Assembly: GCA_963573315.1 (NCBI GenBank)
Contig: OY752146.1
Coordinates: 1,178,001-1,242,000 of the forward strand
Reading direction: 5' to 3'
From: Entomortierella parvispora
Taxonomy: Eukaryota; Mortierellomycota; Mortierellomycetes; Mortierellales; Mortierellaceae
Length of the DNA: 64,000 nt
Below the pieces are notes generated by a model that was not told the DNA's origin, ran no database searches, and saw nothing but the letters and a program-made list of their open reading frames with translations. The first letter of the stretch is position 1. Each line of letters starts with the position of its first letter. The position numbers and the translations under genes were made by a program. Positions 1 to 12,049 of this stretch are shown here, piece after piece.

Positions 1-664
1 AGGAGCCTTGCTTGAACCCACCCCTGCTCGAATGGACCAAAAACTGTATTAACACTATCATCAACTTCGACACCCGACCTCCTCACTCTTACCGACCGTA
101 TATATATATTCACCTTTTTTGCGCTGCTGTCTCTTACCTATGGATCACAGGAGACCAAGGAGAGATCTTGACCCAGGAGCCGAAGAGCCGTGCTTTCTTG
201 GCTGCCATCAATGACAGATTCCCTTTGTACAAAATAAATAAAAAACAGTCAGATTCACAGAACAAAGCGCGTCGCGTCTTGGAATTGTCCATGTGTCATG
301 TCTTTGCTTTGCGCAGAAGGATTGCTCAGACACCTGAAGGGACGTACCCAGGCCCATACCAGTCGCACCAGTACATCTTCGGTCAGCAAATTCAGCCACC
401 AGCGACAGAGCGAAGGAAAGTGCGTTGTCAAATGAAGCGGACCACGCCCTTTGCTCTCTCGTGTTTGTTTGTTTGTTTGTTTGTGTGTTCATTAGTTCAT
501 TCCCCCTGTACCCTGTCCCGCGCGGTCAACAACAATAAAAACATCTCTGCTCACTCCCATTCATCACAGTCCTCATTTAATCCATCCTCATCACCTTCGT
601 CAATCGCCGTTGACAGACTCGACGCCATACTCTGCCCTTATCACACCCCTTTCCTCCCCCCGTC
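1..664. other. upstream region of the cyclin gene, no gene seen
   Basis: No convincing coding region. It holds a TA-rich stretch near 100-110 and a short TGTT repeat at about 462-484. The long reading frame that crosses it has no family resemblance and runs out of frame into the cyclin start. It is best read as promoter and 5' untranslated sequence of the gene starting at 665. Confidence 0.5.
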
Positions 665-2905
665 ATGTTGCGTCCACCCCGCACAAGGACCTCTGTCGAG
701 TCAACTCGGCCAGGTCCTTTGCGTTTAGTGGACAAGAATACAAACATAACCTTGCAGCAGCAACCTCGCGAAACATTCGAGCCGGCACGCAAAACTATCG
801 CAGGCATTGCTAAGACACAGACAAGCATGGACGAACTCAAAGGAACCGGAGCGGGCGTTCGCCCTAGGAAAACTCTGGCGCAGCTTTCACCTCGAACATC
901 GAGTCGGCTTCATGCCAAACAGGTAAGCGAAAGAGGGAGGATATTTTTTTTTGTTTTTTTTGATATCCTCACCAAGCCAGTGCTAACCCTTTCGACACAG
1001 TCCTCTGTCAATGCAGAAAAGTCAACGCGTCGCCCTTCAGGTCCCTCACCAATTGACCCTCATCAAACAGGACAACTTTCACAACGAAGGGTGAAGAAAC
1101 CAATCGTTCAACTCCCTGAACCCATCTCGTCCGCGCCAGTTCCACCACCACTCCCTGCAGGGAACGACTCTCTCTCCTCTCGTGCCACCGCGGCTTCCAT
1201 GCTGCCTATACCCAGCTCCCTCCCTATTCACAATTCCAACAGAGCAATGACCTTGAACTCGTCGTCAGCTCCAGTACTCGGTCGTCAGAATTCAACAAGG
1301 ACCACGGCTCCCACAGCAGGGTCCATTCGGAAAGCTCCCGCGGCCACAACCTTGAGCACTGCTGCTGCTGTGGCCATTGCGAGAAACTCGAGCACAGTCC
1401 TAGGTCTGAAACAGGGACGCGTCGTTCCCGTCCAAGCAGACCGCGCGGACATCCAATCTGCACCGATGCAGCTCGCTATCTCATGCTCTTCCTCCTCCTC
1501 CCAGCATCATGCTGCAAAGTCAAAGCCAAAGACCACGACCACGACATCGGCGGTGGCGACAATGACACAGAGACAGCTGCATCGCAGCAGAAGCCAAATA
1601 TCTTCCTCCACCTTCCTTTCCTCCTCGACTTTAACTTTGACCGAGATGAATAGACAACCGAGTTTACAAAGACCGCCGTCGAATGTGGAAGAAGCCATGG
1701 ACGACAGTCCAGTTAAGACTACTGACAGCTTGCCTAGGTCCATCATGGTCACTCCACCCATCAAGACCCGAACCCGCCCACAACAGGCCCCCAAACGCGC
1801 AGGCGTCCGGCCCCTTATACCCCCCGTGCCATTGTTCGAGAGGGACCTTTACTTAGACTCGATCAAGAAGAGGTCCTCAACGAAATCTAGCATGGAGCCT
1901 TCGGCTCCTGTACCCGATATGGATATTGACATGGACCTGAACATGGATATGGATACCATGCAATTGGATGGACCAGCCGATGTTGACCCCTGTCTCGTCT
2001 CTGAATACCAAGAAGAGATTTTTGCATACAAGCGGATGCTCGAGGTAAAAAAAAAAGGGATCACCCCCTGGCTGTAAAAGCCCTCAGCCAAATCTTTCAT
2101 CTGCTTTTTTCAAGTGCATGACTAACAACTGGGACTTTTTTCTTTTCCCGCCTTGCTTCTTGCATAGTTGAAGCTCCTTCCAGATCCATACTACATGGAT
2201 AGGCAACTCGAGCTCACCTGGCATTATCGCGCCCATCTGATGGAATGGCTCATTGAGGTCCACAGTCGGTTCGACCTTCTCCAAGAGACCCTTCATCTCT
2301 GTGCAAACTACCTGGACCGATTCCTGTCCAAGATCCCCATCCCCGTTAACCAACTCCAGCTTGCCGGCACCGTAGCTTTGCTCCTGGCCTCCAAATATGA
2401 AGAGATTCAATCCCCCGCCATCCAGGAACTATCCTTCCTAGGCGGGAATGCCTATACCCCAGCAAGGATTCGTCAAGCCGAGATTGGCATGCTTACCACT
2501 TTAAACTACGACATGGGCGCCCCAGGTCCCATGAGCTTTCTGAGACGTCTTTCCGCCGCTGATAATTATGATGTTGATATCAGGACCTTGGCCAAATATC
2601 TAGTCGATATCACTGTGTGCGATCACCGGTTCATTGGAATCCCGGCGAGCATGAAGGCCGCCCTCGGCTACTGCACTGCCCGCCGGCTGTTGTTCCGCGG
2701 TGAATGGTCAGAGGTGCATACCCATCAGTCGGGTTATGAATTTGCAGCCCTGAGAGAGGGTGTGAATGTGATGCTGACCATGCTGGAGGCCCCACTAAAG
2801 ACGCACAGCGCCATCTTTACAAAGTACAAAGAAGAACATCACCTGCGCTCAAGTCTTTACGTTCAAGAGCTAGGACTAGATCAACTGCGTCAACTACATT
2901 GCTAA
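665..2905 (+). CDS. G2/mitotic-specific B-type cyclin
   Basis: Predicted exons 665-922, 1001-2044 and 2168-2905 join in phase to 679 residues. The C-terminal third is a two-fold cyclin box: the segment at about residues 421-470 carries the B-cyclin signature HYRAHLMEWLIEVH, followed by the LDRFLS and ASKYEEI motifs and a second box with MSFLRRLS. It would bind and activate Cdk1 for mitotic entry. The N-terminal 420 residues are Ser/Thr/Pro-rich and disordered; RKTLAQLS at residues 68-75 resembles an RxxL destruction box. Intron 1 is 78 nt with branch site TGCTAAC and has no in-frame stop, so retention would add 26 residues. Family assignment is firm; the exact paralogue (Clb/Cdc13-type) is not resolved. 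Confidence 0.93.
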
Positions 2906-2929
2906 AAAAAATCTGTTAATTCTGCCTGT

Positions 2930-2935
2930 AATAAA
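2930..2935 (+). terminator. probable poly(A) signal of the cyclin gene
   Basis: An AATAAA hexamer lies 25 nt after the cyclin stop codon. The convergent gene's stop codon is only 31 nt further on, so the two 3' untranslated regions probably overlap. Confidence 0.5.
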
Positions 2936-2965
2936 TACTATACCCACTTTATATGATAAAAACTG

Positions 2966-5778
2966 CTACAACATCTCGACATAGCTAGCAGGGAACTGGG
3001 CTGTTACTCCATTAAGAGTACCTATATAGATACGGAGCAGCAGAGCACATGGGGTGAGAAGCTGGCAACGACAATGTTCTCGTCACTTATATATTTTTTT
3101 TGCAAGTCGTTCTGACTGTTATTACCTTCCCACCAGCCTTCAGAACAATCGGTGCTAGTGAGAACGAGCACATCCCCCTGTCGGATAGTCAGCTCCAGGT
3201 CTGATTGTGCATCGTAGTCAAAGAGAGCTCGTACTGGAGGAGACGAGTCGATGGTGTTAGTATCCGTGTAAGTAAGCGACACCATCGACAAACCATAACT
3301 TAATAACTCTTACCTCGCTGTATGGGAGCTGCCTCAGCTGGGGCTTCGTAAAACTGTTCAATCTCGATGTATGTAGCCGGAATGAGTCCAGCGGCGCCGC
3401 CTTGAGCCCGGCATGCTACCCAGCCAGAGCCATCTATCATTGAAGGTACCAAATAATTAAGTACTGGATTCTAGGCAGGCGATATCAGGTACATATCTTT
3501 TGTCCCTTACCATCATTCTCCAGAACAGTAACCACATCGCCCGCACGAACAGACAACTCTCCCGGACTGGCAGCATCATAGTCATAGAGCACATGGGCCT
3601 GTGTTTCGTTCAATGACGAGCCCGATTTCGACTCTCGAAAAGCGGGTGGAATGGATGCTCTTTGAGGAAGTTGCGAGATGGGCGTCGCTGAGGGTGCAAG
3701 CTCTGGTGGGAGACTCGACATCGTACTGAAGTTAGAAGACGGCGGAAGAATGACCGAGTTCCGCTGTGCTTTAGCCCCGCCCTTCACGTTACTACAGTTC
3801 GGTGGCACCTTCATCTCACACTTTGAATGACAGTTGTAACCACAATCCCGACACGTAAACCCTTGCTTTGCAATGCCCCAAATTGTCGATTGGCAATAAT
3901 CGCACGAAGTCGGGATCGTGAATGAAGCGGCTTTAAAGTCGTGTGGCTGGTTTTGCACTCCCGTTTCTATCAGAGAGACAGAAAAAAGGACACAATTCAG
4001 AATTTCGATCTCAACTCTACTGTTAAATCATCCATGATACAGTCTTGAAGCTATACCTCCCATGGTTTGTACAATGCTGTTGATTTCGGCCTCATAAAGG
4101 GCACTCATGGTCTGCAACACTGTAATAGATCGCGAAGTCTCCAGAATGTTTTCATTCACTTCGTCGGGATCTCCCAGGCTGCGGTTTCCATGATACGCCT
4201 CCTTCAAATTTTGAAGGCCTTCCAAGTCCTTAAGTCGGCTATTGATATCAACGGCTGTTTGCGCATGCTTTCGCCTCATTTTCATTAGTTTGTTGCTTAA
4301 GAAAACTCGTGCATTATCATCCACAACCAACTCCCCCTATATCAGTCAGAAAAGAGAATTGTTAGTGTATCATTCTTTACGCTCTGTTAAACTTACGAAT
4401 ACCACCTATCACTTACGGTGTCATTGAAGGTTGGAGACGATTCAAAGGCTTGGTCGTTTGGGGTGGACCACGGCGAGCGATGGGAGCGGACAAAAACTGC
4501 AGAGTCGACAGAGGCATCGATGGCGTTCACTGCTGCCGTCATCGAGTCAAGGTGAGCCTGTGCATCAGCTGTGAGCTTGACTTCTAATCCGATGTATCCC
4601 CCCCAGATCTCTTTCAAGCCATCAATCCTACTCTCGTCCAGAGCTTGCATGTTCTAAAAGCACCAGCGACAAAAGACGGTCAGTTCCCTCGATCTGTGGA
4701 AAGTGAAAATAATACAGTACTACATGCTTCGGGTAAACTTACATCGGACAGCTGAGGCAGATCTTGCTCATAGTATTTCCGGCGGTGAGTGTTCAGAACC
4801 TGCAAGGCCAGAACATAAGAGTTCTTGTTGTTGTTCATATCCAAGATGTCCTGGTAATAAGATCGCTTCAGTTTCTCCTGGTTACGTTCATCGTAGGCGC
4901 GCTCCTGCTTTTGTTTTGAGCTCTCGACCTCCTCACAACTGGCGTCATATCGAGATTTCGCCTTGTCACGCTCTTGGGATGACTTGTCCCTCTCAGAAAG
5001 GAGTTTTTGAGCAAATTGGATATGCTATCAGAAGAACTAGAGGGTCAGAGACTAGTTACCCACTTGCGCAATGGTCGTAGCTTTGGCTATCGAGTCTGGC
5101 ATCAACATGTACCTTCTTTCTAGCATCATCCTTCTTGGTGGCGAATCCTTTAAGAGGATCATAAACTCTTGTAATCAATGCCTCTGCATACATTTGTCTG
5201 TCACGAGAAAGCGCCTCTGTGTCATTGAGAATGCAAGTCCAAGCCCTTGAAGTAGTCCTAAATTTAGTGTTTTTTGTTTACATGGTTAATTCAGGGGAGA
5301 ATAACGTGTGATCTTCAGGGGATTGATGATGACGAATCAGGCGCAATGGTCGTAAACGGTCATCCAGACAAGAAAAAGAAACTTACGATCCGTCGTTAAG
5401 CACATCAAAGTCTGGTTCAAGAGGTGAGGCAGGGATCCCGCCGCTCTGGTTCAGGGACGTTTTCTTTTCCTTTTTATGTTGGTACTTTCGCACCAAGGTT
5501 TCGATCCGGTGGGCGTAATCCCGTTCAATGTTGGCACGCTCCTTACAAAAGTCCCGAAATTCGTTCAGAAACGCGATCCCATTGACAAGATGTTGGTTGA
5601 TGATGGGGATTTGGTCCTAAGGCGAACATAAGAGTGGGACTATGAGTTGCCGTGATCTGCACAATACCTGCCTTTCAATGACAGACACAAGGGTGAACGG
5701 TTGTTTGCGCAGACTGAGTACCTTGAGTTCAACTCCAAAGGAGACATGCTGTGACGACAGTGCACTCGTAGAGTCCAT
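2966..5778 (-). CDS. BZZ1: Bzz1-like F-BAR, C1 and double SH3 domain protein
   Basis: Ten predicted exons on the minus strand (5722-5778, 5387-5616, 5113-5257, 5024-4743, 4653-4417, 4336-4057, 3966-3511, 3433-3314, 3233-3126, 3021-2966) join in phase to 656 residues. An F-BAR domain and coiled coil (about 1-400) precede a C1 zinc finger (about 419-467, starting HDFKAASFTIPTSCDYC, with the full His/Cys ligand set) and two SH3 domains (ALYDYD-like motifs VLYDYDAASP and RALFDYDAQS; final motif FPASYVEML). Fungal Bzz1 binds curved plasma membrane and activates WASP/Las17 and Arp2/3 actin assembly at endocytic patches; the domain order matches. The exon boundary near 5025-5112 is the least certain: a 27-nt extra exon could fit inside that intron. 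Confidence 0.92.
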
Positions 5779-6305
5779 ATTTAAGACACACTAGCGTGCA
5801 CAGACAGAAAGTGAGTATGAGAGAGTTGAGGTTGGGGTGCAGAATAAATAAAAGTGAGAAGGAGGAGGAGAAAGAAAAGGGGAGAAAGAAGAGGAGGAGG
5901 AACCAGAGGTGAATGAGAGTGTCCACACATGTTCATGCATGTGGCACGCGCCTTCAGCCAGTGAGCACAGCGAAACCAGCCATGCAGATGCACGTGATGT
6001 GGGGAATTTCGGCATCACAGCATATGCGCGAATGATAAATACAGTGACCTTGATGGTTTTTTTTTCAGTTGTTTGCCCTGACAAGAAACTCAGTCTCGAT
6101 GGGCCACCAAAAAAGAACTACTACGGCAAGTTCGCAGCATCATCTGTTCTCTTCAGCCCTCATCGCATCCTCCTTCACTCGACGATCATCTGCCCCTCGA
6201 CGTGCTTGCACCTGTAGATTAACTCATCTTCATACCACCAGTATCAGATACCACTTTGCATCTATCTTTTGTTCACCCACTTCATTTATTATACAACACC
6301 ACACC
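5779..6305. promoter_or_regulatory. divergent intergenic region between BZZ1 and eIF3b
   Basis: A 527-bp gap between two divergently transcribed starts. The BZZ1 side (about 5806-5900) is almost pure purine on the plus strand, so pyrimidine-rich on the BZZ1 sense strand. No ORF here is supported. Confidence 0.6.
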
Positions 6306-8742
6306 ATGGCTCGTTTTGACATCAACAACCTGCCCGAGCACGAGGATGATCTCGACTTCAGCGATATTGAGGAGCGCTACCAGTTGTCCTTTGAGGAGGG
6401 CTTTGACAACATTGTCGTTGTCGACAACATCCCCCTCGTTGACGAGACCAAGGAGGAGAAGCTGTTGCAGTTCTTGCGCAAGATCTTCAAGAACGTTGGC
6501 GAGATCCGCGAGAACCACTTTGTTATGCCCAAGGCTGTCAACGAGAAGGGCAAGCTCATGAGCAAGGGGTAATGATTCTTCATGTTTTCTTTAACCATTT
6601 CGAATTCATGGCCACTGGAGTGCTCTGGAATGAGTCGTCTACGATATCATCTTTTTGCCCTAGAATTTGTACTGATCAATTTTTTACCATTGACAGATTC
6701 ATGTTTATTGAGTTCGAGACTGCCGAGCAGGCCACCCACGCCGTCAAGACTATTGATGGATTCAAGATGGACAAGTCGCACACCCTTGCCGTCAACCGTT
6801 TCACGGATGTTGAAAAGTACTCTGCTGTCGAGGAAGAATTCCAGGCCCCCGTCGAGGAAGAGTTTGTCGAGAAGGAGCATCTCAAGTCCTGGCTCGCGGA
6901 TGAGCTTGGACGTGACCAGATGGTTATCTACCGCCACAACGAGGTTCAGGTTCTCTGGAACATGCAGAAGGAGCAGCCCCAGATCGCCCACAACAAGCCT
7001 CACTGGACCGAGACCTACGTCCAGTGGTCGCCCTTGGGTTCGTACCTGACCACCTTCCACGCCCAGGGTGTTGCCCTCTGGGGAGGAGAGTCCTGGAAGA
7101 AGATCATTCGCTTCGTCCACCCCGGTGTCAAGCTGATCGACTACTCTCCCAACGAGCGTTACCTTGTCACCTGGAGCAACGAGCCCATCGTTGTCCCCGA
7201 GGAGAACAATGAGGGGCCTTTTGGCCCCGAAGATAACGGCAACCAGATCGTCATCTGGGATGTCAAGTCCGGTGCCCTTCTCCGTACCTTCCCTTCGCTC
7301 GCTCCCCCTGGTCCCAATGCTCGCCCTACTGTCTCGTGGCCTGTCTTCAAGTGGTCGCCCAGTGAGCGTTACTTTGCCCGTGTCACCCCCGGCACCCAGA
7401 TCTCGGTATACGAGGCTCCCAGCATGGGTCTTTTGAACAAGAAGTCCATCAAGATTGACGGCGTTGTTGACTTTGAGTGGGCTCCTACTTCTGCCGCTGA
7501 CAAGTCTGGCAAGCCCAAGGACGACATGCTCGCTTACTGGACCCCCGAGGTTGACAACCAGCCCGCTCGTGTCACTCTCCTCAACATCCCCTCTCAGGAG
7601 ATTGTCCGTACCAAGAACTTGTTCAACGTCAACGACTGCAAGCTTCACTGGCAGAACCAGGGCGACTTCCTTTGCGTCAAGGTCGATCGTCACACCAAGA
7701 ACAAGAAGGTCACCTACTCCAACCTCGAGATCTTCCGCGTCCGCGAAAGAGACATTCCTGTTGAGGTTGTCGAGGTCAAGGAGTCCATTTTGGCCTTTGC
7801 CTGGGAGCCTAAGGGCGAGCGTTTCGCCGTCATTACCACCAGCGATCCCAACTTTACCTCTGCCACCCCTGGTTCGACCACTTTGAAGACCTCCGCCAGC
7901 TTCTACTACTTGGACAAGGGCAAGGGCAAGGATACTCTCCAGTCCTTCAAGGTCATCAAGACTTTGACCGGAAAGTCCTGCAACACCATCTTCTGGTCGC
8001 CCAAGGGCCGTAATGTCGTTTTGGCCACCCTCCGCTCCCAGACTGTTTGGGATCTCGAGTTTTACGATTTGGATTTCGAACCCCTGGAGTCTGCTGCTGC
8101 CAAGGTCCCCACTGGTGGTGAGAAGGATCCCTCTGCTTACCTCCAGCTTTTGGCCTCTGGCGAGCACTATGGTGTCACCGATATTGAGTGGGACCCCTCT
8201 GGCCGCTTCGTTGCCACCAGTGCCTCTATGTGGAGACACACCATGGAGAACGGATACCAAATCTGGGACTTCAAGGGCCAGATGCTCTACAAGGAATCGC
8301 TCGAGAAGTTCAAGCAGCTTGTCTGGCGCCCCAGACCCAAGACTCTGTTGTCCAAGGACCAGATCAAGGTAACAATGGGCTCGATATTTGGGCAATGGCT
8401 GATTCTAACAGGTTGGCTGGTTTCTTTCTTTACTCACACCTCTTTTCGTATTTATATCTTCCTCAACAGAACATCCGCAAGAACCTCCGCGAGTACAGCA
8501 CCCGTTTCGAGGAACAGGATATGGAGTCTTCTTCCTTGGTCTCCAGCGCCGAGCGCACTCGTCGTCGTCAGCTCTTGGAGGAGTGGTCCAACTGGCGCAA
8601 GCGTGTTGAGGCTGATCTTGCTAGCGATCGCGCTGCCGCTGGTCAGCAGACTGCTGCTGTCTCTGCTGACGATGAGGAAGCCGAGGAAGTTGACGAGTGG
8701 ATCGAGGAGGTCATTGATGAGAAGGAGGAGATTGTCGCCTAA
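6306..8742 (+). CDS. PRT1: eukaryotic translation initiation factor 3 subunit b
   Basis: Predicted exons 6306-6568, 6697-8368 and 8470-8742 give 735 residues, the usual length for fungal eIF3b. An N-terminal RRM (about 37-125) shows the RNP2-like strand NIVVVDNIPL and the RNP1-like strand GFMFIEFE, the latter formed across the first splice junction. It is followed by a WD40-type beta-propeller (about 150-620, repeated W-S-P/W-D blades such as YVQWSPLGSYL and WSPSERYFA) and a charged C-terminal helix rich in Glu/Asp. eIF3b is the scaffold of the eIF3 complex on the 40S subunit. Codon use is strongly biased to C-ending codons, consistent with high expression, and it creates a long antisense open frame that I do not accept as a gene. 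Confidence 0.97.
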
Positions 8743-9341
8743 TTGCGTTTTTATTGTCGCACCGAGGTAATGCACAGTGCATTGGAAAAATAAAAAATGA
8801 AATTTTGAAGCTTTCCTGCTTGCTTGTCTGGTGCAACAGTTGTCACGAGTGGCAAAAGAGAAAGATAGCAGCAGTGAAAAGAGTTATTAGAATGATAGAA
8901 AAAAAAAAAGACTAGGATCCATCTGAATTCTCCTCTCCACCGTCCTCCATTTGCCTGCAGAGGTGCAAGAAGGTGTGCTCACAAACCACAGGGAAAACAA
9001 GAGGGAAAAGAGCGAGAAAAGGGTTGAGAAGAGGGGGTAGGGGAAACAAGAAAGAGACGGAGAGTTTTTTTTTCTCTTTTTTTTTTGTCCTTTGTCCAAT
9101 CTCATCTTGACCATCCAGCCATCCATCCCTTGCTCCCGTATTTCCCGTTGTGTGTCTCTCTCCCTCTTTTGCTTTCCTACCTCTTTTCTCTTTCTTTTTT
9201 CCATCTCGCCAAACACATCCCTGATACCCCTCGCATCTCGACACGGAACCAACCAACGCCCATCATCTGCATCTGCTCACACGCTCTTCTCCCCTTTTTC
9301 TTTCTCCCCTGGAAATACACACCTCTCTTCAGACCGACATC
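8743..9341. promoter_or_regulatory. intergenic region with CT-rich promoter of the MAP kinase kinase
   Basis: 600 bp between the eIF3b stop and the next start. The second half (about 9060-9330) is a long pyrimidine-rich tract on the plus strand leading straight to the ATG. A possible AATAAA lies just after the eIF3b stop at about 8788. Small ORFs here follow the low complexity and are not supported. Confidence 0.5.
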
Positions 9342-11511
9342 ATGATCTCGTCGCCAGGCACGATCCGCAAAAAGAGAAACTTCAAGAACCTGGCCTTGGA
9401 CGAGGCTGCGAACGAGAATGCGCCGCCAGGCGGAAGTGCCCATGCGCACAACGTGCCCCTTGTGCGCGGTTCGGCTGCTGGCGGGGCAGGCGCACAGTCA
9501 GGCACAGCACACTATTCTCGACGGGAGCAGCTTCCTGACCTCGAGCTCGGCGTCGAGTTCAAATTGGACCTGAGGAGCGAGGACCTTCAAACGCTGGAGG
9601 AGCTTGGCGCAGGCAATGGAGGAACAGTTAGCAGAGTGATCCATCTGCCTACAAAGTCCATCATGGCACGCAAGGTGGGTGTCACAGGCAGACCAAAGCA
9701 TTGTCTTGATAGCCCTTTCTCTCTTGTTTCTTTTTTTTTTTTTTTTTTTTATTGTTGTTGTTTTTGACAAGAGATGATTATCTCCGAGATGATGAATGGA
9801 TGAAGATGATGATGACCTTTGCACAGGAGCCTCTCTTCCTCCATGCTGGGCGTGAGGCGTGAAATGATGGGCGCCTGGGAGCAGCATGGTGCCACAAGAG
9901 GGGGACAGACAGGGCGGAAAGGGAGCACAAACAAGCCGGCGAAGCATGGCACAGGAGCGCAGGACAAGGACGAGGGCTAGGCCCTTACCAAGGATACGGG
10001 AACAAGGAGCAAGAGCAGCACCCAGATAAAAGATATCAGGATAAGGCCACCGTGCTCGATCGGCACTCAAAACGCTGCCTTCTGCATTGGAGTAGAAGAA
10101 GACGGCGCCGTTCACAATAGTAGCTTTTGTCGAAAAGTCGGTGGACCAACGATACTCCGTTCTTTTTTTGTCGCTGTAGGTGATCCACATCGACGCACAG
10201 CCTGCGGTACGGAAGCAGATCTTGCGTGAGTTGCAGATCATGCATGACTGTAACCACCCCAACATCGTTTCGTTCTATGGCGCGTTCTTGCACGAGAGCG
10301 AGATTTCGTATTGCATGGAGTACATGGACGTTGGGTAAGGAAGACCGCCGTTGCCTGCTTCTGTGCATGTTTCACGTCTAAGGGAAGCAAACTTTTCAGC
10401 TTACATCTTTGTCACACCGACTTCTTTCTCTTGGAAACAGGTCGTTGGATGGAATCTGTGCAAAGAATGGCGCCTTCCCTATGGATGTCATTGGACTCAT
10501 TACCGTATCAGTCCTCAAGGGACTGACATATCTTTACCACAACCACAAGATTGTCCATCGAGGTACAGGATCTTCTTCTTTGGCGAGGGCAACGGATCAC
10601 TGTATAAGGATGCTAATCCCTCTTTTTTTTTTTTGGCCTCTATCACTTAGATCTCAAGCCCTCCAATATTCTTATCAACTCTACAGGCCTAGTCAAGATT
10701 TGCGATTTTGGTGTATCAGGTCAACTTGTCAATTCGATCGCTAATACCTTTGTTGGAACCAGCAACTACATGTCGGTATGGTGCTCCTTTGTCGCATTCA
10801 ATGCCATGGGAATTCACAATTTTTTCAATCGACGCTGAAGGATGGTAAATTGATTATCTTTTTCTTAATTTGCTCTCTTTCATTTTCATATCTACGCTGC
10901 ATTTTTTCTTTATCGAATAGCCCGAGCGAATCCGCGGAGGCAATTATGGAGTACAATCAGACGTGTGGTCTCTAGGCATTACTCTGATGGAGCTGGCATT
11001 GGGACGATTTCCTCTAGATGCAGAGTGTAAATCACTGACGATCCTGGAGCTTCTTCAACACATTGTGAACGAGCCCTTGCCTCGCCTCCCCCGCGGCGAG
11101 TTCCCAGACGACTTTTGCAACTTTGTCGATATCTGGTAAGGGATCGTGTGAAATTACAATTTATGAACAGTCCTTTTTTTATACCTTCAAGAGCGTACTT
11201 CTCTAATTCTTTTTTTCTTTTGATCGATCATTATTTTACGCTTTCAGCCTTACCAAGAACGTAGAGTCAAGACCCTCTCCCGACATTTTGGCTGTAAGTG
11301 GCTCAGGGTTCTAGATTATCATGTACCTTTCTGGATGGGGACTTTATTTTGAAAGTTGAGGTGGTCCTCTGATCAACTAACCTGCCTTTCTTCTCTTCTG
11401 TCAATCCACCTAAAATCAATAATTTGATCCGAACAGGGCCATCCATACTACCGCCGAGCTGAGAAGGAACAGGTGGACATGGAACACTGGGTCAGTCATC
11501 TACACAAGTAG
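9342..11511 (+). CDS. STE7: MAP kinase kinase, Ste7/Fuz7/Byr1 type
   Basis: Seven predicted exons (9342-9674, 10180-10334, 10441-10562, 10651-10775, 10921-11135, 11248-11293, 11437-11511) give 356 residues. The kinase domain has the glycine loop [11 protein letters not shown] (residues 89-99), the lysine of MARK at 111, HRDLKPSN split by intron 3, DFGVSG, and an activation loop with the MEK-type S-x-x-x-S/T pair ([19 protein letters not shown]). A basic-then-hydrophobic N-terminal motif [11 protein letters not shown] (9-19) looks like a MAPK docking site and is what points to the pheromone/filamentation MEK class. Pbs2- or Mkk1-type assignment is possible but less likely. Intron 1 is unusually long (505 nt) and carries a 20-plus T run. 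Confidence 0.93.
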
Positions 11512-12049
11512 ATTTCCTTCCCCCTCCCCGTCGATCGATACCGTCCAAGCCACTCCCCTCTTCTGCCCTGGATCCCCTCTCTCCACCCAGGCTAGCTCTC
11601 CGTTTGTTCTTTTATTATTTTTATTCCTCGACGATCCTGTACACCCCTCTTCTGTCATAAAAAAACCATCTTTCACTCCCTTCACCGCTTTCAACGATCC
11701 TTTCTACTCCTCCATCATGACCCCTAGACTTATTTTTTGACCCTTTCTTATCCCTTACCGCTTCAATACCGAATGCAAATGACTCTGGATCTTGCGCTGA
11801 CTGTATGATAAATATTTTTTTATGCAGATCAAATGGTATGAATGAAACTTCTTGTTTGTTTTTTTTTCTTCTCACTTTCCTTTCTGGAGGGAGATGCTAA
11901 GGGTAGGAGTTTTTTTTTCTACAGAGGGGTCTCCTTTTGTTCAGATAACAAAAAGAGTCTATTGTTTTTGGGAGGGTGGATGAAATTGGAGGGGGCCTTT
12001 TGGAGTCTCCCCACAACAAATGATTATTTTTTTTCTCTTTGTTGTTCTT
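11512..12049. other. 3' region between two convergent genes
   Basis: 538 bp between the MEK stop and the stop of the convergent dehydrogenase gene. It is T-rich on the plus strand with several T8-T10 runs. No gene is seen. Confidence 0.5.

Noticed and set aside
12-728. A 238-codon frame upstream of the cyclin
   Set aside because: Composition is not protein-like, it contains the TGTT repeat, and it overlaps the cyclin start in another frame.
6647-8395. A 582-codon open frame antisense to eIF3b
   Set aside because: It follows from the strong C/G third-base bias of eIF3b; it crosses the eIF3b introns without splice logic and has no family resemblance.
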